Shown one piece after another: positions 13,317-19,905 of a stretch of 19,905 nt of DNA (position 1 is its first letter; every line of letters starts with the position of its first letter). Below the pieces are notes generated by a model. The model saw only the letters and a program-made list of their open reading frames with translations. It was not told the origin of the DNA and ran no database searches. Location of the stretch: contig JAFAGN010000206.1 in NCBI GenBank assembly GCA_023422695.1, forward strand, positions 1 through 19,905. Reading direction: 5' to 3'. The DNA is from Pseudomonadota bacterium (GTDB taxonomy: Bacteria > Pseudomonadota > Alphaproteobacteria > Sphingomonadales > Sphingomonadaceae). A program made the position numbers and the translations under genes.

Positions 13317-15821
13317 ATGGCTCGGCTCATCAAGAACAATCTGCAAATCGCGTTGGCAACCGGCGCGGCATTTCTGGCCCTGGCAGCGGCCCCGGTCGCC
13401 GCGCAGGCGCGCGCCAATATTTCGGTGCCGGGTCAGGCGCTGGAAAAGTCGCTGAAGCAGGTTGCGGCGCAGTCGCGCACCAATATCCTGTTCACCCCCG
13501 ACGCGGTGGCCGGCCTGCGCGGACGTCCGATCGACGGCACGATGACCGCGCGCGACGCGGTCCGGAAGCTAGTCGCGGGCACCAAGCTGGAGGTTGTCTC
13601 CGACGGCGCGGGCGGGCTGATCGTGCGCCGCCGCGTGGGCAATGGCGCTGCGACCAGCTTCGCACCAGCATCGGCAGCGGTCGCCGCCAGCGCGGCCCCC
13701 GAAACGACCGATAGCGACATCATCATCGTCACCGCCAACAAGCGCGAGGAAGACGTTCGCAAGGTTGCCGGATCGGTCACCGCGGTGACCGGACGCCAGC
13801 TCGACGAACAGGGCGCGCAAAGCTACGCCGACTATCTGACCAAATTGCCCGGCGTGCAGTTCAACGCGGCAATCCCTGGCTATTCGTCGATCGCGATCCG
13901 CGGGGTTTCATCGACGACGTCGATCGACGTCGGCCAGGGAACGACGGGCATCTACATCAACGAAGTGCCGCTAACCGAACCGTTCAACAGCGCCGGCATC
14001 CCCGACGTCGATACCTTCGACGTCGACCGCGTCGAGGTGTTGCGCGGGCCGCAGGGGACGCTGTTCGGATCGGCGACGCTGGGCGGCGCGATCAACTATG
14101 TTGCGGCGCGGGCGCGGCTGGGCGCGGTCGAGGGACGCGTCGAAGCCGGCGCGTCAATCACCGACAGCTCGAACGATCTGGGATGGTCGGCCAAGGCGAT
14201 GATCAATGTCCCGATCGTCGCCGACCGGCTGGCCGTGCGCGCCGTCGGCACCTATCGGCACAGCAGCGGCTTTATCGACAATATCGGGATCGGCCGCAAA
14301 GATTCGAACGCGATGGACAGCTACGGCGGCCGCCTTTCGGTCGAATGGCAGCCCGCCGAGGGCGTCAATATTTCGGCGCTCAGCCTCTATTTCAAAGGCA
14401 AATATGACGACGCTTTCGTCGCGCTTCCCGCGCTGGGCGACCTGAAGCGCAGCACCGTGCTGGCCGAACCCTTCCGGTCCACCGCCGAGGTTCACAGCCT
14501 GCGCGGCGATTTCGATCTCGGCTTCGCGACCTTGACCGTGAACGCTGCGCATATGGAAAAAAGCACCAAGAACGTCACCGATTTCACGCTGAATTTCCGG
14601 GGGCTGTTTGGCGGCACCCCGACCCAGATCCCGCTTTTCGCGGAACGGCGAGCGAATGGCGATCTGATCGAGGCGCGGCTGACGTCGGAAAGCGGTGGCG
14701 ATTTTGAATGGCTGCTTGGTGCCAGTCACAACAATATCAAGATCGCGCTGCCCAGCTATTCCGAATTCACCGGCGCGGCGGGCCTGATCGAGACGCTCTA
14801 TGCCGGACGCTTTGGCGTTGGCGTCGGCGCGCGCGCCGCGCCCGGCGACCGTTTCACCGACTATATCCTGCGCGTCAACGGCACCGAAAAGGCCTTGTTC
14901 GGCGAAGCCACCTGGCGCTTTACCCCGACGCTGAAACTGACCGCGGGCGGGCGCTATTTCGATACGCAGGTCAGCAACCGGACGCGCCAGACCGGCCTGC
15001 TCAACCTTCTGTCGACGGGCGGCCAGCTCGTCAACGAACCGGCCCCGGTGACGCAAAAGGCCGATGGCTTTAACCCCAAAGCCTCGCTGACCTTCGAACC
15101 CAACCCCGATCTGATGGTGTATGGCCTGGTGTCGAAAGGCTTTCGCTTTGGCGGCCCCAACGCGATCCCGGTCAATCCGTCCTTTCCCTCGCCTGCCGAC
15201 TTCGGGTCGGACGAGCTGATCAACTATGAACTCGGGCTGCGCGCCTCGTCGCCCGACAAGCGGTTCACACTCGACGTCACCGGCTATTACATCGACTGGA
15301 AAGACATCCAGCTGCTGATCGTGCGCGGCGACAATCTGGCCTATGCCGACAACGTCGGGCGCGCCCGCAACGTCGGCGCCGATGTCGCGCTCAGCTGGCG
15401 CCCGGTCCCGTCGCTGACGCTCAATTCGACGCTGGGGTATCTCGACGCCGAATTGCGCGACAATGTCGTCGCTGGCGGGGTCAATGTCGCCGCCGGATCG
15501 CGGCTTCCCGGCGCGTCGCGCTGGCGCGTTTCGAACAGCGTCACCTGGCGCGGCGGCGGCGATCTGGAGCCGATGGCGATGCTGTCGCACCGCTATGTCT
15601 CCGAAGCGCCCAGCAATCTGGCGGGGACGCTGACCCAAGGCGGCTACAGCGTTTTCGATCTGCGCGGGAACATTCGCTACCATGGCGCGCGATTCGAAGC
15701 CTTTGTCGAAAATATCGGCAACCGGCGCGGCGTCACCGTTCAGGAAACCGGACGCGCGGGACTGCGGGAATATTATGTCCGTCCGCGCACGGCGGGCGTT
15801 CGCCTGACCTACGACTTCTGA
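13317..15821 (+). CDS. TonB-dependent transducer with N-terminal STN signalling domain (FecA-type)
   Basis: This 834-residue receptor both imports and signals. The signal peptide (residues 1-30, ending PVAAQA) is followed by a Secretin/TonB short N-terminal domain (about 33-105): ISVPGQALEKSLKQVAAQS, then NILFTPDAVAGLRGRPI and GGLIVRRR. In FecA-type receptors this domain touches FecR in the periplasm. A low-complexity Ala/Ser linker (110-130) leads to the TonB box DIIIVTA (134-140). Then come the plug (SIAIRGVSS; VDRVEVLRGPQGTLFG) and a barrel ending VRLTYDF. I chose the ATG at 13317, after AGGGGGGA; an upstream ATG at 13281 would add 12 non-hydrophobic residues. The sigma and anti-sigma genes upstream and the two proline-acting enzyme genes downstream suggest a peptide ligand. 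No Fur box is evident, so iron is not favoured. Confidence 0.94.
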   Translation: MARLIKNNLQIALATGAAFLALAAAPVAAQARANISVPGQALEKSLKQVAAQSRTNILFTPDAVAGLRGRPIDGTMTARDAVRKLVAGTKLEVVSDGAGGLIVRRRVGNGAATSFAPASAAVAASAAPETTDSDIIIVTANKREEDVRKVAGSVTAVTGRQLDEQGAQSYADYLTKLPGVQFNAAIPGYSSIAIRGVSSTTSIDVGQGTTGIYINEVPLTEPFNSAGIPDVDTFDVDRVEVLRGPQGTLFGSATLGGAINYVAARARLGAVEGRVEAGASITDSSNDLGWSAKAMINVPIVADRLAVRAVGTYRHSSGFIDNIGIGRKDSNAMDSYGGRLSVEWQPAEGVNISALSLYFKGKYDDAFVALPALGDLKRSTVLAEPFRSTAEVHSLRGDFDLGFATLTVNAAHMEKSTKNVTDFTLNFRGLFGGTPTQIPLFAERRANGDLIEARLTSESGGDFEWLLGASHNNIKIALPSYSEFTGAAGLIETLYAGRFGVGVGARAAPGDRFTDYILRVNGTEKALFGEATWRFTPTLKLTAGGRYFDTQVSNRTRQTGLLNLLSTGGQLVNEPAPVTQKADGFNPKASLTFEPNPDLMVYGLVSKGFRFGGPNAIPVNPSFPSPADFGSDELINYELGLRASSPDKRFTLDVTGYYIDWKDIQLLIVRGDNLAYADNVGRARNVGADVALSWRPVPSLTLNSTLGYLDAELRDNVVAGGVNVAAGSRLPGASRWRVSNSVTWRGGGDLEPMAMLSHRYVSEAPSNLAGTLTQGGYSVFDLRGNIRYHGARFEAFVENIGNRRGVTVQETGRAGLREYYVRPRTAGVRLTYDF

Positions 15822-15835
15822 TCCCCCGAGCGACC

Positions 15836-15866
15836 GGGCGGGGCAAGTGCCCCGCCCTCCCTTTTT
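15836..15866 (+). terminator. Terminator or attenuator between the receptor and FKBP genes
   Basis: GGGCGGGGC (15836-15844) and GCCCCGCCC (15849-15857) form a perfect 9-bp GC stem with an AAGT loop, followed by TCCCTTTTT (15858-15866). The gap holding it is only 61 bases, so the downstream genes have no room for a promoter after it. They must be reached by read-through or from a promoter inside the receptor gene. It probably lowers enzyme expression relative to the receptor. Confidence 0.7.
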
Positions 15867-15882
15867 CCGAAGAGAGGTTCCC

Positions 15883-16374
15883 ATGCGCCACCGTCATCGC
15901 ATTGCCGCTTTCATCGCGCTGTCCGCAATCACCCTGCCCGGCCTTGCGGCTGCCAGCACGCCCAGTGCCGATGCAGCTTATCTTGCGGCCAACGCCAAAA
16001 AGGTGGGCGTCGTCTCGCTGCCCGCGCTGCAATATGAAATCGTCAAATCGGGTCCGGCGGAGGGCGCATCGCCCAAACTTTCGGACGACGTCACCGTCCA
16101 TTACGAAGGCCGCCTGATCGACGGGACCGTCTTCGACTCCTCCTTTGCCAAGGGCGAGCCCGTCACCTTTCCGCTGCGCCCGCTGATCCCGGGCTGGGGC
16201 ATCGCGCTGCGCCTGATGCGGCCCGGCGATGAGTGGATCATCACCGTTCCGTCAGAGATGGCCTATGGCGCCGCAGGGGTCGGACCGATCCCGGGCAACG
16301 CCACGCTGATCTTTCGCATCCAGCTGATCAGCCACAAGCCGACCCCCAAGCCCGCCCCGCCCCCCGCAAACTGA
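15883..16374 (+). CDS. Exported FKBP-type peptidyl-prolyl cis-trans isomerase
   Basis: This 163-residue protein speeds cis-trans flipping of Xaa-Pro bonds. A signal peptide (MRHRHRIAAFIALSAITL, cleavage near Ala24) points to the periplasm. One FKBP domain (about 65-150) keeps the residues that line the FKBP12 pocket, aligned by eye: Tyr74 (VHYEG), Phe85-Asp86 (VFDSS), Phe97, Ile102 and Trp105 (LIPGW), Tyr128 (AYG) and Phe144. It should be active. The tail HKPTPKPAPPPAN is proline-rich. There is no Mip-type dimerisation domain, only a short N-terminal spacer. The ribosome-binding site is AGAGAGG, 6 bases before the ATG at 15883. The prolyl oligopeptidase gene follows 17 bases later. I infer a joint role on proline-containing peptides; a general folding role is the alternative. 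Confidence 0.93.
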   Translation: MRHRHRIAAFIALSAITLPGLAAASTPSADAAYLAANAKKVGVVSLPALQYEIVKSGPAEGASPKLSDDVTVHYEGRLIDGTVFDSSFAKGEPVTFPLRPLIPGWGIALRLMRPGDEWIITVPSEMAYGAAGVGPIPGNATLIFRIQLISHKPTPKPAPPPAN

Positions 16375-16391
16375 TCGACAGGCGACACCCC

Positions 16392-18518
16392 ATGCCCCTA
16401 TCCCGCCGGCACCGCGCCAGCTTCGCCGTTCTCGCCGCCCTGGTGGCCGTCTCCGCGACCCCGGCCGCGGCCAACGAGCTGGAATGGCTGGAGAAATCGG
16501 ACGATCCCCGGGCGCTGGAATGGGCGCGCGCCAAAACCGCCGAAACCAAGGCGGCTTTATCGGCCCTGCCCGGCTATGCAGACGTTCTGGCGGAATTGCG
16601 GACCGCACTACAGGCGAACACCCCGATCGCGGACATCCAGTTGATGGGCGACCGCGCGGTGCGGCTGTTCCGCGACGCCAGTCATCCCAAGGGCTTGCTG
16701 CAGGTCGCCGACCGCGGCGCCGATGGCATCCCCGGCGCATGGCGCACGGTGCTCGACGTCGCCGCCTATGGCAAAGCGCAGGGCAAACCCTATGCGCTCA
16801 ATTGGGGCTACGCCTCGTCCTGCCTCGCGCCCGCCTATGAACGCTGCCTGCTCGCCTTTTCCGACGGCGGATCGGACGAAGTTGCACTGCGCGAATTCGA
16901 CCTGAAGACGGCAGCCTTTGTCGCCAACGGCTTTTCGTCCCCCGCCGCGCGGGTCCAGTCGACCTGGCTGACAAAGGATTCGGTGCTGATCGCCCACACC
17001 ATCGGCGACAGCCCCAAAACCGCGGCGGGGTGGGGCGCGGCGGCGCGGCTGTGGAAACGTGGCACCGACGCTGCGACCGCGCCGGTTATCTTTACCGCAC
17101 CGCCCACCGATGCGACGCTCCAGTTCGCCCGCCAAGGCAGCGCGGCGCGCGCGATCATCACGCGCGTCATCAACTATTCGACGTTCGAAATGCATTCGGT
17201 GAACGCGGACGGCGTGGTGACCAGATTGGATCTGCCCGCCAAGCTCAAGCCCTTCGGGCCGCTGGGCGGGACCGATCGCCATGCGCTGTTCCAGCTGGCC
17301 GAACCCGCCGTCGTCGGCGGGCGCGCCTATCCCGCCGAGGCGATCCTGGCCTATGATTTCGCGGCAGAGGTTGCCGACGCCGATCGTGTCCAGCTCGTCT
17401 ATGCCCCAGCGGCGGGCGAAGTGATCGGGTTTTTCGCCGGCTATGCGTCGAGCCGCAATCGCATCTTCCTGCCGGTCCAAAAATCGCTCAAAACAACGAT
17501 CAAGGCCGCCCAATATGGCGCCGCGGGATGGAACGTCGCCCCCGTCGCGGTCGGCGAGGCTGGCACCGATCTGAGCGTCGCCAGCGCCAGCGCCGCCAGC
17601 GAAGATATTGTGATCCGCCGCACTGGCTTCCTGAATCCCACCTCGCTCGAACTCCGGCCTGCCGCAGGGACGACAAAGGTGCTGGCCCAGGAAAAACACG
17701 CCTTCGACGCCGATGCCTTCGTCGTCGAAGTCAAATCCGCGCTGTCGAGCGACGGGACATCGATCGACTATTATCTGGTCCGGCCAAAAAAACCGGTGCG
17801 ACCCGGCGCGGTCCCGACGCTGATCACCGGCTATGGTGCGTTCGGGATTACGCTTTCGCCATCCTATCTGGGCCGATCGTTCGGCGGACAGGCGTTAAAG
17901 CTGTGGTTCGATCGCGGCGGCGCGCTGGTGCTGCCTGCCATTCGCGGCGGCGGCGAACGCGGTCAGGCGTGGCATCAGGCGGCGATCCGCGAGAAGCGCC
18001 AGATTTCCTACGACGATTTTATCGCTGTGACCCAGGATCTGGTGTCGTCAGGTTTCACCCGCGCCCGGAATATCGGCGTCTTTGGCAGCTCGAACGGCGG
18101 CTTGCTCTCTGCCGTCGTCGCGGTCCAGCGTCCCGATCTTTATGGCGCTGCGATCAGCGACGTCCCGCTCGCCGACATGCTGCGCTACCCCAAAATCGCG
18201 ATGGGCGCGGCGTGGATGGACGAATATGGCGACCCATCAAAGCCGGAGGTTGCCGCCCGCCTGCGCGCCTATTCGCCGGTGCACAACGTCGATCCCCGCA
18301 CAAGCTATCCGCCCTTTCTGGTCACCGTATCGACCACCGACAATCGCGTCGGTCCGGGGCACGCCCGCAAGCTCGCCGCGCGGTTGATGGAAACGCCCGG
18401 CGAAGCCTGGCTGCTGGAAGATGAAGAAGGCGGCCACGGCGTCAGCGACCCGCTCGCGCGGCCCGACATCATGGCGATGCGCATGACGTTCCTGATCAAT
18501 CATCTGATGGCCGATTGA
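16392..18518 (+). CDS. Exported prolyl oligopeptidase (peptidase family S9A)
   Basis: This 708-residue protein has the prolyl oligopeptidase plan: signal peptide (1 to about 27, ending TPAAA), a beta-propeller region (about 80-450) and a C-terminal alpha/beta hydrolase domain (about 455-708). The triad is Ser567 (FGSSNGGLL), Asp650 (TDNRVGPGH) and His682 (EGGHG). By eye, the segments GYGAFGI (480-486), PAIRGGGERGQAWHQAA (515-531) and ISYDDFIAV line up with porcine POP. Trp608 in GAAWMDEYG lines up with POP Trp595, which stacks on the substrate proline, and Asn568 with the oxyanion neighbour Asn555. It should cleave peptides, not whole proteins, after proline. The signal peptide makes it periplasmic, unlike cytosolic animal POP. 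Its ribosome-binding site is poor. It shares locus style with sphingomonad lasso-peptide isopeptidases, but its GSSNGG signature is POP-like. Confidence 0.92.
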   Translation: MPLSRRHRASFAVLAALVAVSATPAAANELEWLEKSDDPRALEWARAKTAETKAALSALPGYADVLAELRTALQANTPIADIQLMGDRAVRLFRDASHPKGLLQVADRGADGIPGAWRTVLDVAAYGKAQGKPYALNWGYASSCLAPAYERCLLAFSDGGSDEVALREFDLKTAAFVANGFSSPAARVQSTWLTKDSVLIAHTIGDSPKTAAGWGAAARLWKRGTDAATAPVIFTAPPTDATLQFARQGSAARAIITRVINYSTFEMHSVNADGVVTRLDLPAKLKPFGPLGGTDRHALFQLAEPAVVGGRAYPAEAILAYDFAAEVADADRVQLVYAPAAGEVIGFFAGYASSRNRIFLPVQKSLKTTIKAAQYGAAGWNVAPVAVGEAGTDLSVASASAASEDIVIRRTGFLNPTSLELRPAAGTTKVLAQEKHAFDADAFVVEVKSALSSDGTSIDYYLVRPKKPVRPGAVPTLITGYGAFGITLSPSYLGRSFGGQALKLWFDRGGALVLPAIRGGGERGQAWHQAAIREKRQISYDDFIAVTQDLVSSGFTRARNIGVFGSSNGGLLSAVVAVQRPDLYGAAISDVPLADMLRYPKIAMGAAWMDEYGDPSKPEVAARLRAYSPVHNVDPRTSYPPFLVTVSTTDNRVGPGHARKLAARLMETPGEAWLLEDEEGGHGVSDPLARPDIMAMRMTFLINHLMAD

Positions 18519-18531
18519 ACACCAGGCTCGC

Positions 18532-18557
18532 GCGCCCCGCGCAATAGCCCGGGGCGC
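18532..18557 (+). terminator. GC-rich hairpin after the prolyl oligopeptidase gene
   Basis: GCGCCCCG (18532-18539) pairs with CGGGGCGC (18550-18557) around a 10-base loop, 13 bases after the stop codon. It has no T-run, so it may stabilise the 3' end or act with Rho. The remaining bases up to the tRNA at 18770 show nothing I can name. Confidence 0.4.
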
Positions 18558-18769
18558 CATTCCGCCGCGAAAGCCTTTATAGGCAAGGCCCAATTACAGG
18601 GCGATCTCCGGCGCGTCGGCGCCGCGCGCCGCACTTTCCCTGCGACCTCTGGCGTCGCCTCCGATTTGATCGCGCCAAGTCCGCGTGATGCCCGCGAACC
18701 CAAGACATAGGTCCCCGGTGCGCGCCGCAAGTTGCGCCGAATCGAGTATGAATCCTGCCTTGGGAAAAG

Positions 18770-18845
18770 TGGTGCCCGGGGACGGGATCGAACCGCCGAC
18801 ACTGCGATTTTCAATCGCATGCTCTACCAACTGAGCTACCCGGGC
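18770..18845 (-). tRNA. tRNA-Phe (anticodon GAA), CCA encoded
   Basis: The 76-base gene folds as a full cloverleaf: acceptor stem GCCCGGG/CCCGGGC, D arm with GCTC/GAGC, anticodon stem TGCGA/TCGCA with loop TTGAAAA (anticodon GAA), a 5-base variable loop and T arm GGCGG/CCGTC with loop TTCGATC. CCA is genome-encoded at 18770-18772. It lies downstream of yacG on the same strand but has its own promoter. Confidence 0.98.
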
Positions 18846-18884
18846 AGGGCCGCTGCGACCCGATGGTCGCGCTGGCGAGCGGCG

Positions 18885-18913
18885 GCTATAGGCAGGGCTT
18901 GATGTCCTGTCCA
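18885..18913 (-). promoter_or_regulatory. Sigma-70 promoter of tRNA-Phe
   Basis: Read on the minus strand, TGGACA (18913-18908) matches five of six -35 bases and TATAGC (18890-18885) four of six -10 bases, with ideal 17-base spacing. It lies about 40 bases before the mature tRNA 5' end, leaving room for a short precursor leader. Confidence 0.7.
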
Positions 18914-18941
18914 GTGGCTTTGTGATGCCAGTTTTTTGGCG

Positions 18942-19124
18942 TCAGCCCTCGTCGAAACGATCGGTGTCAGCGGTCCCGTCGGGCGCCTGGGCGGCGGGGA
19001 CGCGATAGTCTTCGCCGAACCAGTTCAAGAGGTCGCGGTCGCGGCAACCGCGGCTGCAAAAGGGCTTATATTCTTCCTCGCGCGGCTTGCCGCACAGCGG
19101 GCAGCGCGCCGATTTACTGGGCAT
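18942..19124 (-). CDS. yacG: YacG, small zinc-binding DNA gyrase inhibitor
   Basis: This 60-residue protein carries the YacG zinc motif: Cys8 and Cys11 (RCPLCGKP), Cys23 and Cys27 (PFCSRGCRDRDLLNWFGEDY). E. coli YacG binds GyrB and blocks DNA binding by gyrase. The acidic C-terminal tail (about 45-60) is typical of the family. I chose the ATG at 19124, preceded by AAAGGAG. A longer frame upstream would add 31 unrelated residues and overlap the RNase gene further. The start overlaps the end of the RNase E/G-family gene by 11 bases, so the two are translationally coupled. tRNA-Phe follows about 100 bases downstream. Confidence 0.94.
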   Translation of the reverse strand: MPSKSARCPLCGKPREEEYKPFCSRGCRDRDLLNWFGEDYRVPAAQAPDGTADTDRFDEG

Positions 19125-19905
19125 GTCCGGCTCCTTTGCTGGCGGCGTCGGCGGTGAGTTGGGCCGGGCGTCCGGTGCGGCTTTGCAGCGCGGCAATCCA
19201 CGCCGGATGCGCCGCAATATGATCGATCACCGCGGGGCGCGCGGTCAAGGTCAGCGCGCCCGTCCCCACCGCCCGCTCCGCCTGCCGCAGCAACAACGCC
19301 GCATCGGTGGCGACGGGATCGAGCAGGATCTGTTCGATCAGCGAGGGACGATCGCGGCGGCGAATGATCTGCATCAGCCCGAAGCCGTTCACCGCAGTGC
19401 GTTCATAGGGCTGCGGCAGTTCCGCGTCGACCGCGGCGTCGATCGCATGGCGTTCGGCGCGGCCCGGCAGCGATGGAAAATCGATGCCGATCGATCCGCC
19501 GATGTCGCAGCAGCGGATCACCGCCGCGGCAGCCTTTGCACCGGCTTTCGCCAGCGTCAGCGCGTCACCGTCGCCGTCGATGTCGATCAGCGCCATCGCA
19601 GGCGTCGCATCGACCCACAGCGCGCCACCATCGAATGGCCAATGGCCGGTTCGCACATGGTCGATCAGTTCGGACCAGCCCGCCTGCTCCAGCCGATCGG
19701 GATCGGTCGGGCGCAGATCGGTCACCGGCAGGCCGCTGTCGGCGATGCGCGCGCGCAGATCGGGGCCGTCGCCGATCGCCGCTCCCGCCTCAGCCAATCG
19801 CGCCCGCGCCGGTTTGTCGCGGCCGCGCTCGCGCAAGGCCATGCGGGTGATCTCGACCGTCAACGCCGAGCCGATCGACGTCGCAGGCGGCAATCCGGTC
19901 AGCGT
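19114..19905 (-). CDS. RNase E/G-family ribonuclease, C-terminal part (5' end outside window)
   Basis: The frame is open to the window edge, so the N-terminal part is missing; 263 residues are visible. The segment ALIDIDGDGD lines up with the first catalytic Asp motif of RNase E (AIDIN, Asp303) and SIGIDFPSLPGRAERHA with the second (VIDFIDM, Asp346). VNGFGLMQIIRRRDRPSLIE matches the following ISRFGLLEM-R-R-PS segment. The metal-binding core is therefore present. The zinc-link CPxC motif that normally follows is absent; the C-terminus instead runs through ALLLRQAERAVGTGALTLTARP. This suits the short alphaproteobacterial RNase E/G-like proteins rather than full RNase E. It probably cleaves single-stranded RNA. 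It overlaps yacG, a common neighbour; maf and infA often precede it in relatives, but they would lie outside. Confidence 0.85.
   Translation of the reverse strand, partial: TLTGLPPATSIGSALTVEITRMALRERGRDKPARARLAEAGAAIGDGPDLRARIADSGLPVTDLRPTDPDRLEQAGWSELIDHVRTGHWPFDGGALWVDATPAMALIDIDGDGDALTLAKAGAKAAAAVIRCCDIGGSIGIDFPSLPGRAERHAIDAAVDAELPQPYERTAVNGFGLMQIIRRRDRPSLIEQILLDPVATDAALLLRQAERAVGTGALTLTARPAVIDHIAAHPAWIAALQSRTGRPAQLTADAASKGAGHAQ

Noticed and set aside
14154..15884. 576-codon open frame antisense to the signalling receptor
   Set aside because: Shadow frame without family motifs.

Overview
This window is a GC-rich, densely coded stretch of an alphaproteobacterial chromosome, most likely a sphingomonad (Sphingopyxis-like). 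I infer this from the three outer-membrane TonB-dependent receptors of the sphingomonad type, the rpsF-rpsR-rplI cluster with an acidic tail on L9, the short RNase E/G-yacG pair beside tRNA-Phe, and the GGGGACC-type hairpin repeats between genes. It looks like chromosomal DNA. I see no transposase, integrase, CRISPR array or plasmid function.

Layout. (1) 1-2304: a divergent pair for peptidoglycan recycling or remodelling, an S66 LD-carboxypeptidase (minus) and a MurC/Mpl-like Mur ligase (plus). (2) 2301-3779: the rpsF-rpsR-rplI ribosomal protein operon, with a promoter on the Mur ligase stop codon, a foldable leader and a strong terminator. (3) 3780-4074: a gene-free segment holding an inverted pair of hairpin-rich repeats. 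(4) 4075-4677: folE, GTP cyclohydrolase I, on the minus strand. (5) 4678-5114: a 437-bp divergent region with operator-like dyads, several small hairpins and a possible 34-codon leader peptide. (6) 5115-10842: two large convergent TonB-dependent receptors sharing a 15-bp bidirectional terminator. (7) 11051-11596: rluE, a 23S rRNA pseudouridine synthase (minus). (8) 11778-18518: a six-kilobase regulated gene set, all on the plus strand: ECF sigma factor (FecI-like), FecR-like anti-sigma regulator, a receptor with an N-terminal STN signalling domain, an exported FKBP prolyl isomerase and an exported prolyl oligopeptidase. (9) 18770-19905: tRNA-Phe(GAA), yacG and the 3' part of an RNase E/G-family gene, all minus.

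The most interesting part is region 8. Its first three genes form a complete cell-surface signalling relay: an outer-membrane receptor senses its ligand, the regulator spans the inner membrane and the sigma factor turns on transcription. The last two genes encode predicted periplasmic enzymes that both act at proline, an isomerase with an intact FKBP pocket and a post-proline peptidase with an intact triad and the proline-stacking Trp. I infer that the locus senses, imports and digests a proline-containing peptide, possibly a structured or cyclic one. A hairpin terminator between the receptor and the two enzyme genes may set their relative expression. The ligand is not visible in the sequence, and I found no precursor-peptide gene in the window.
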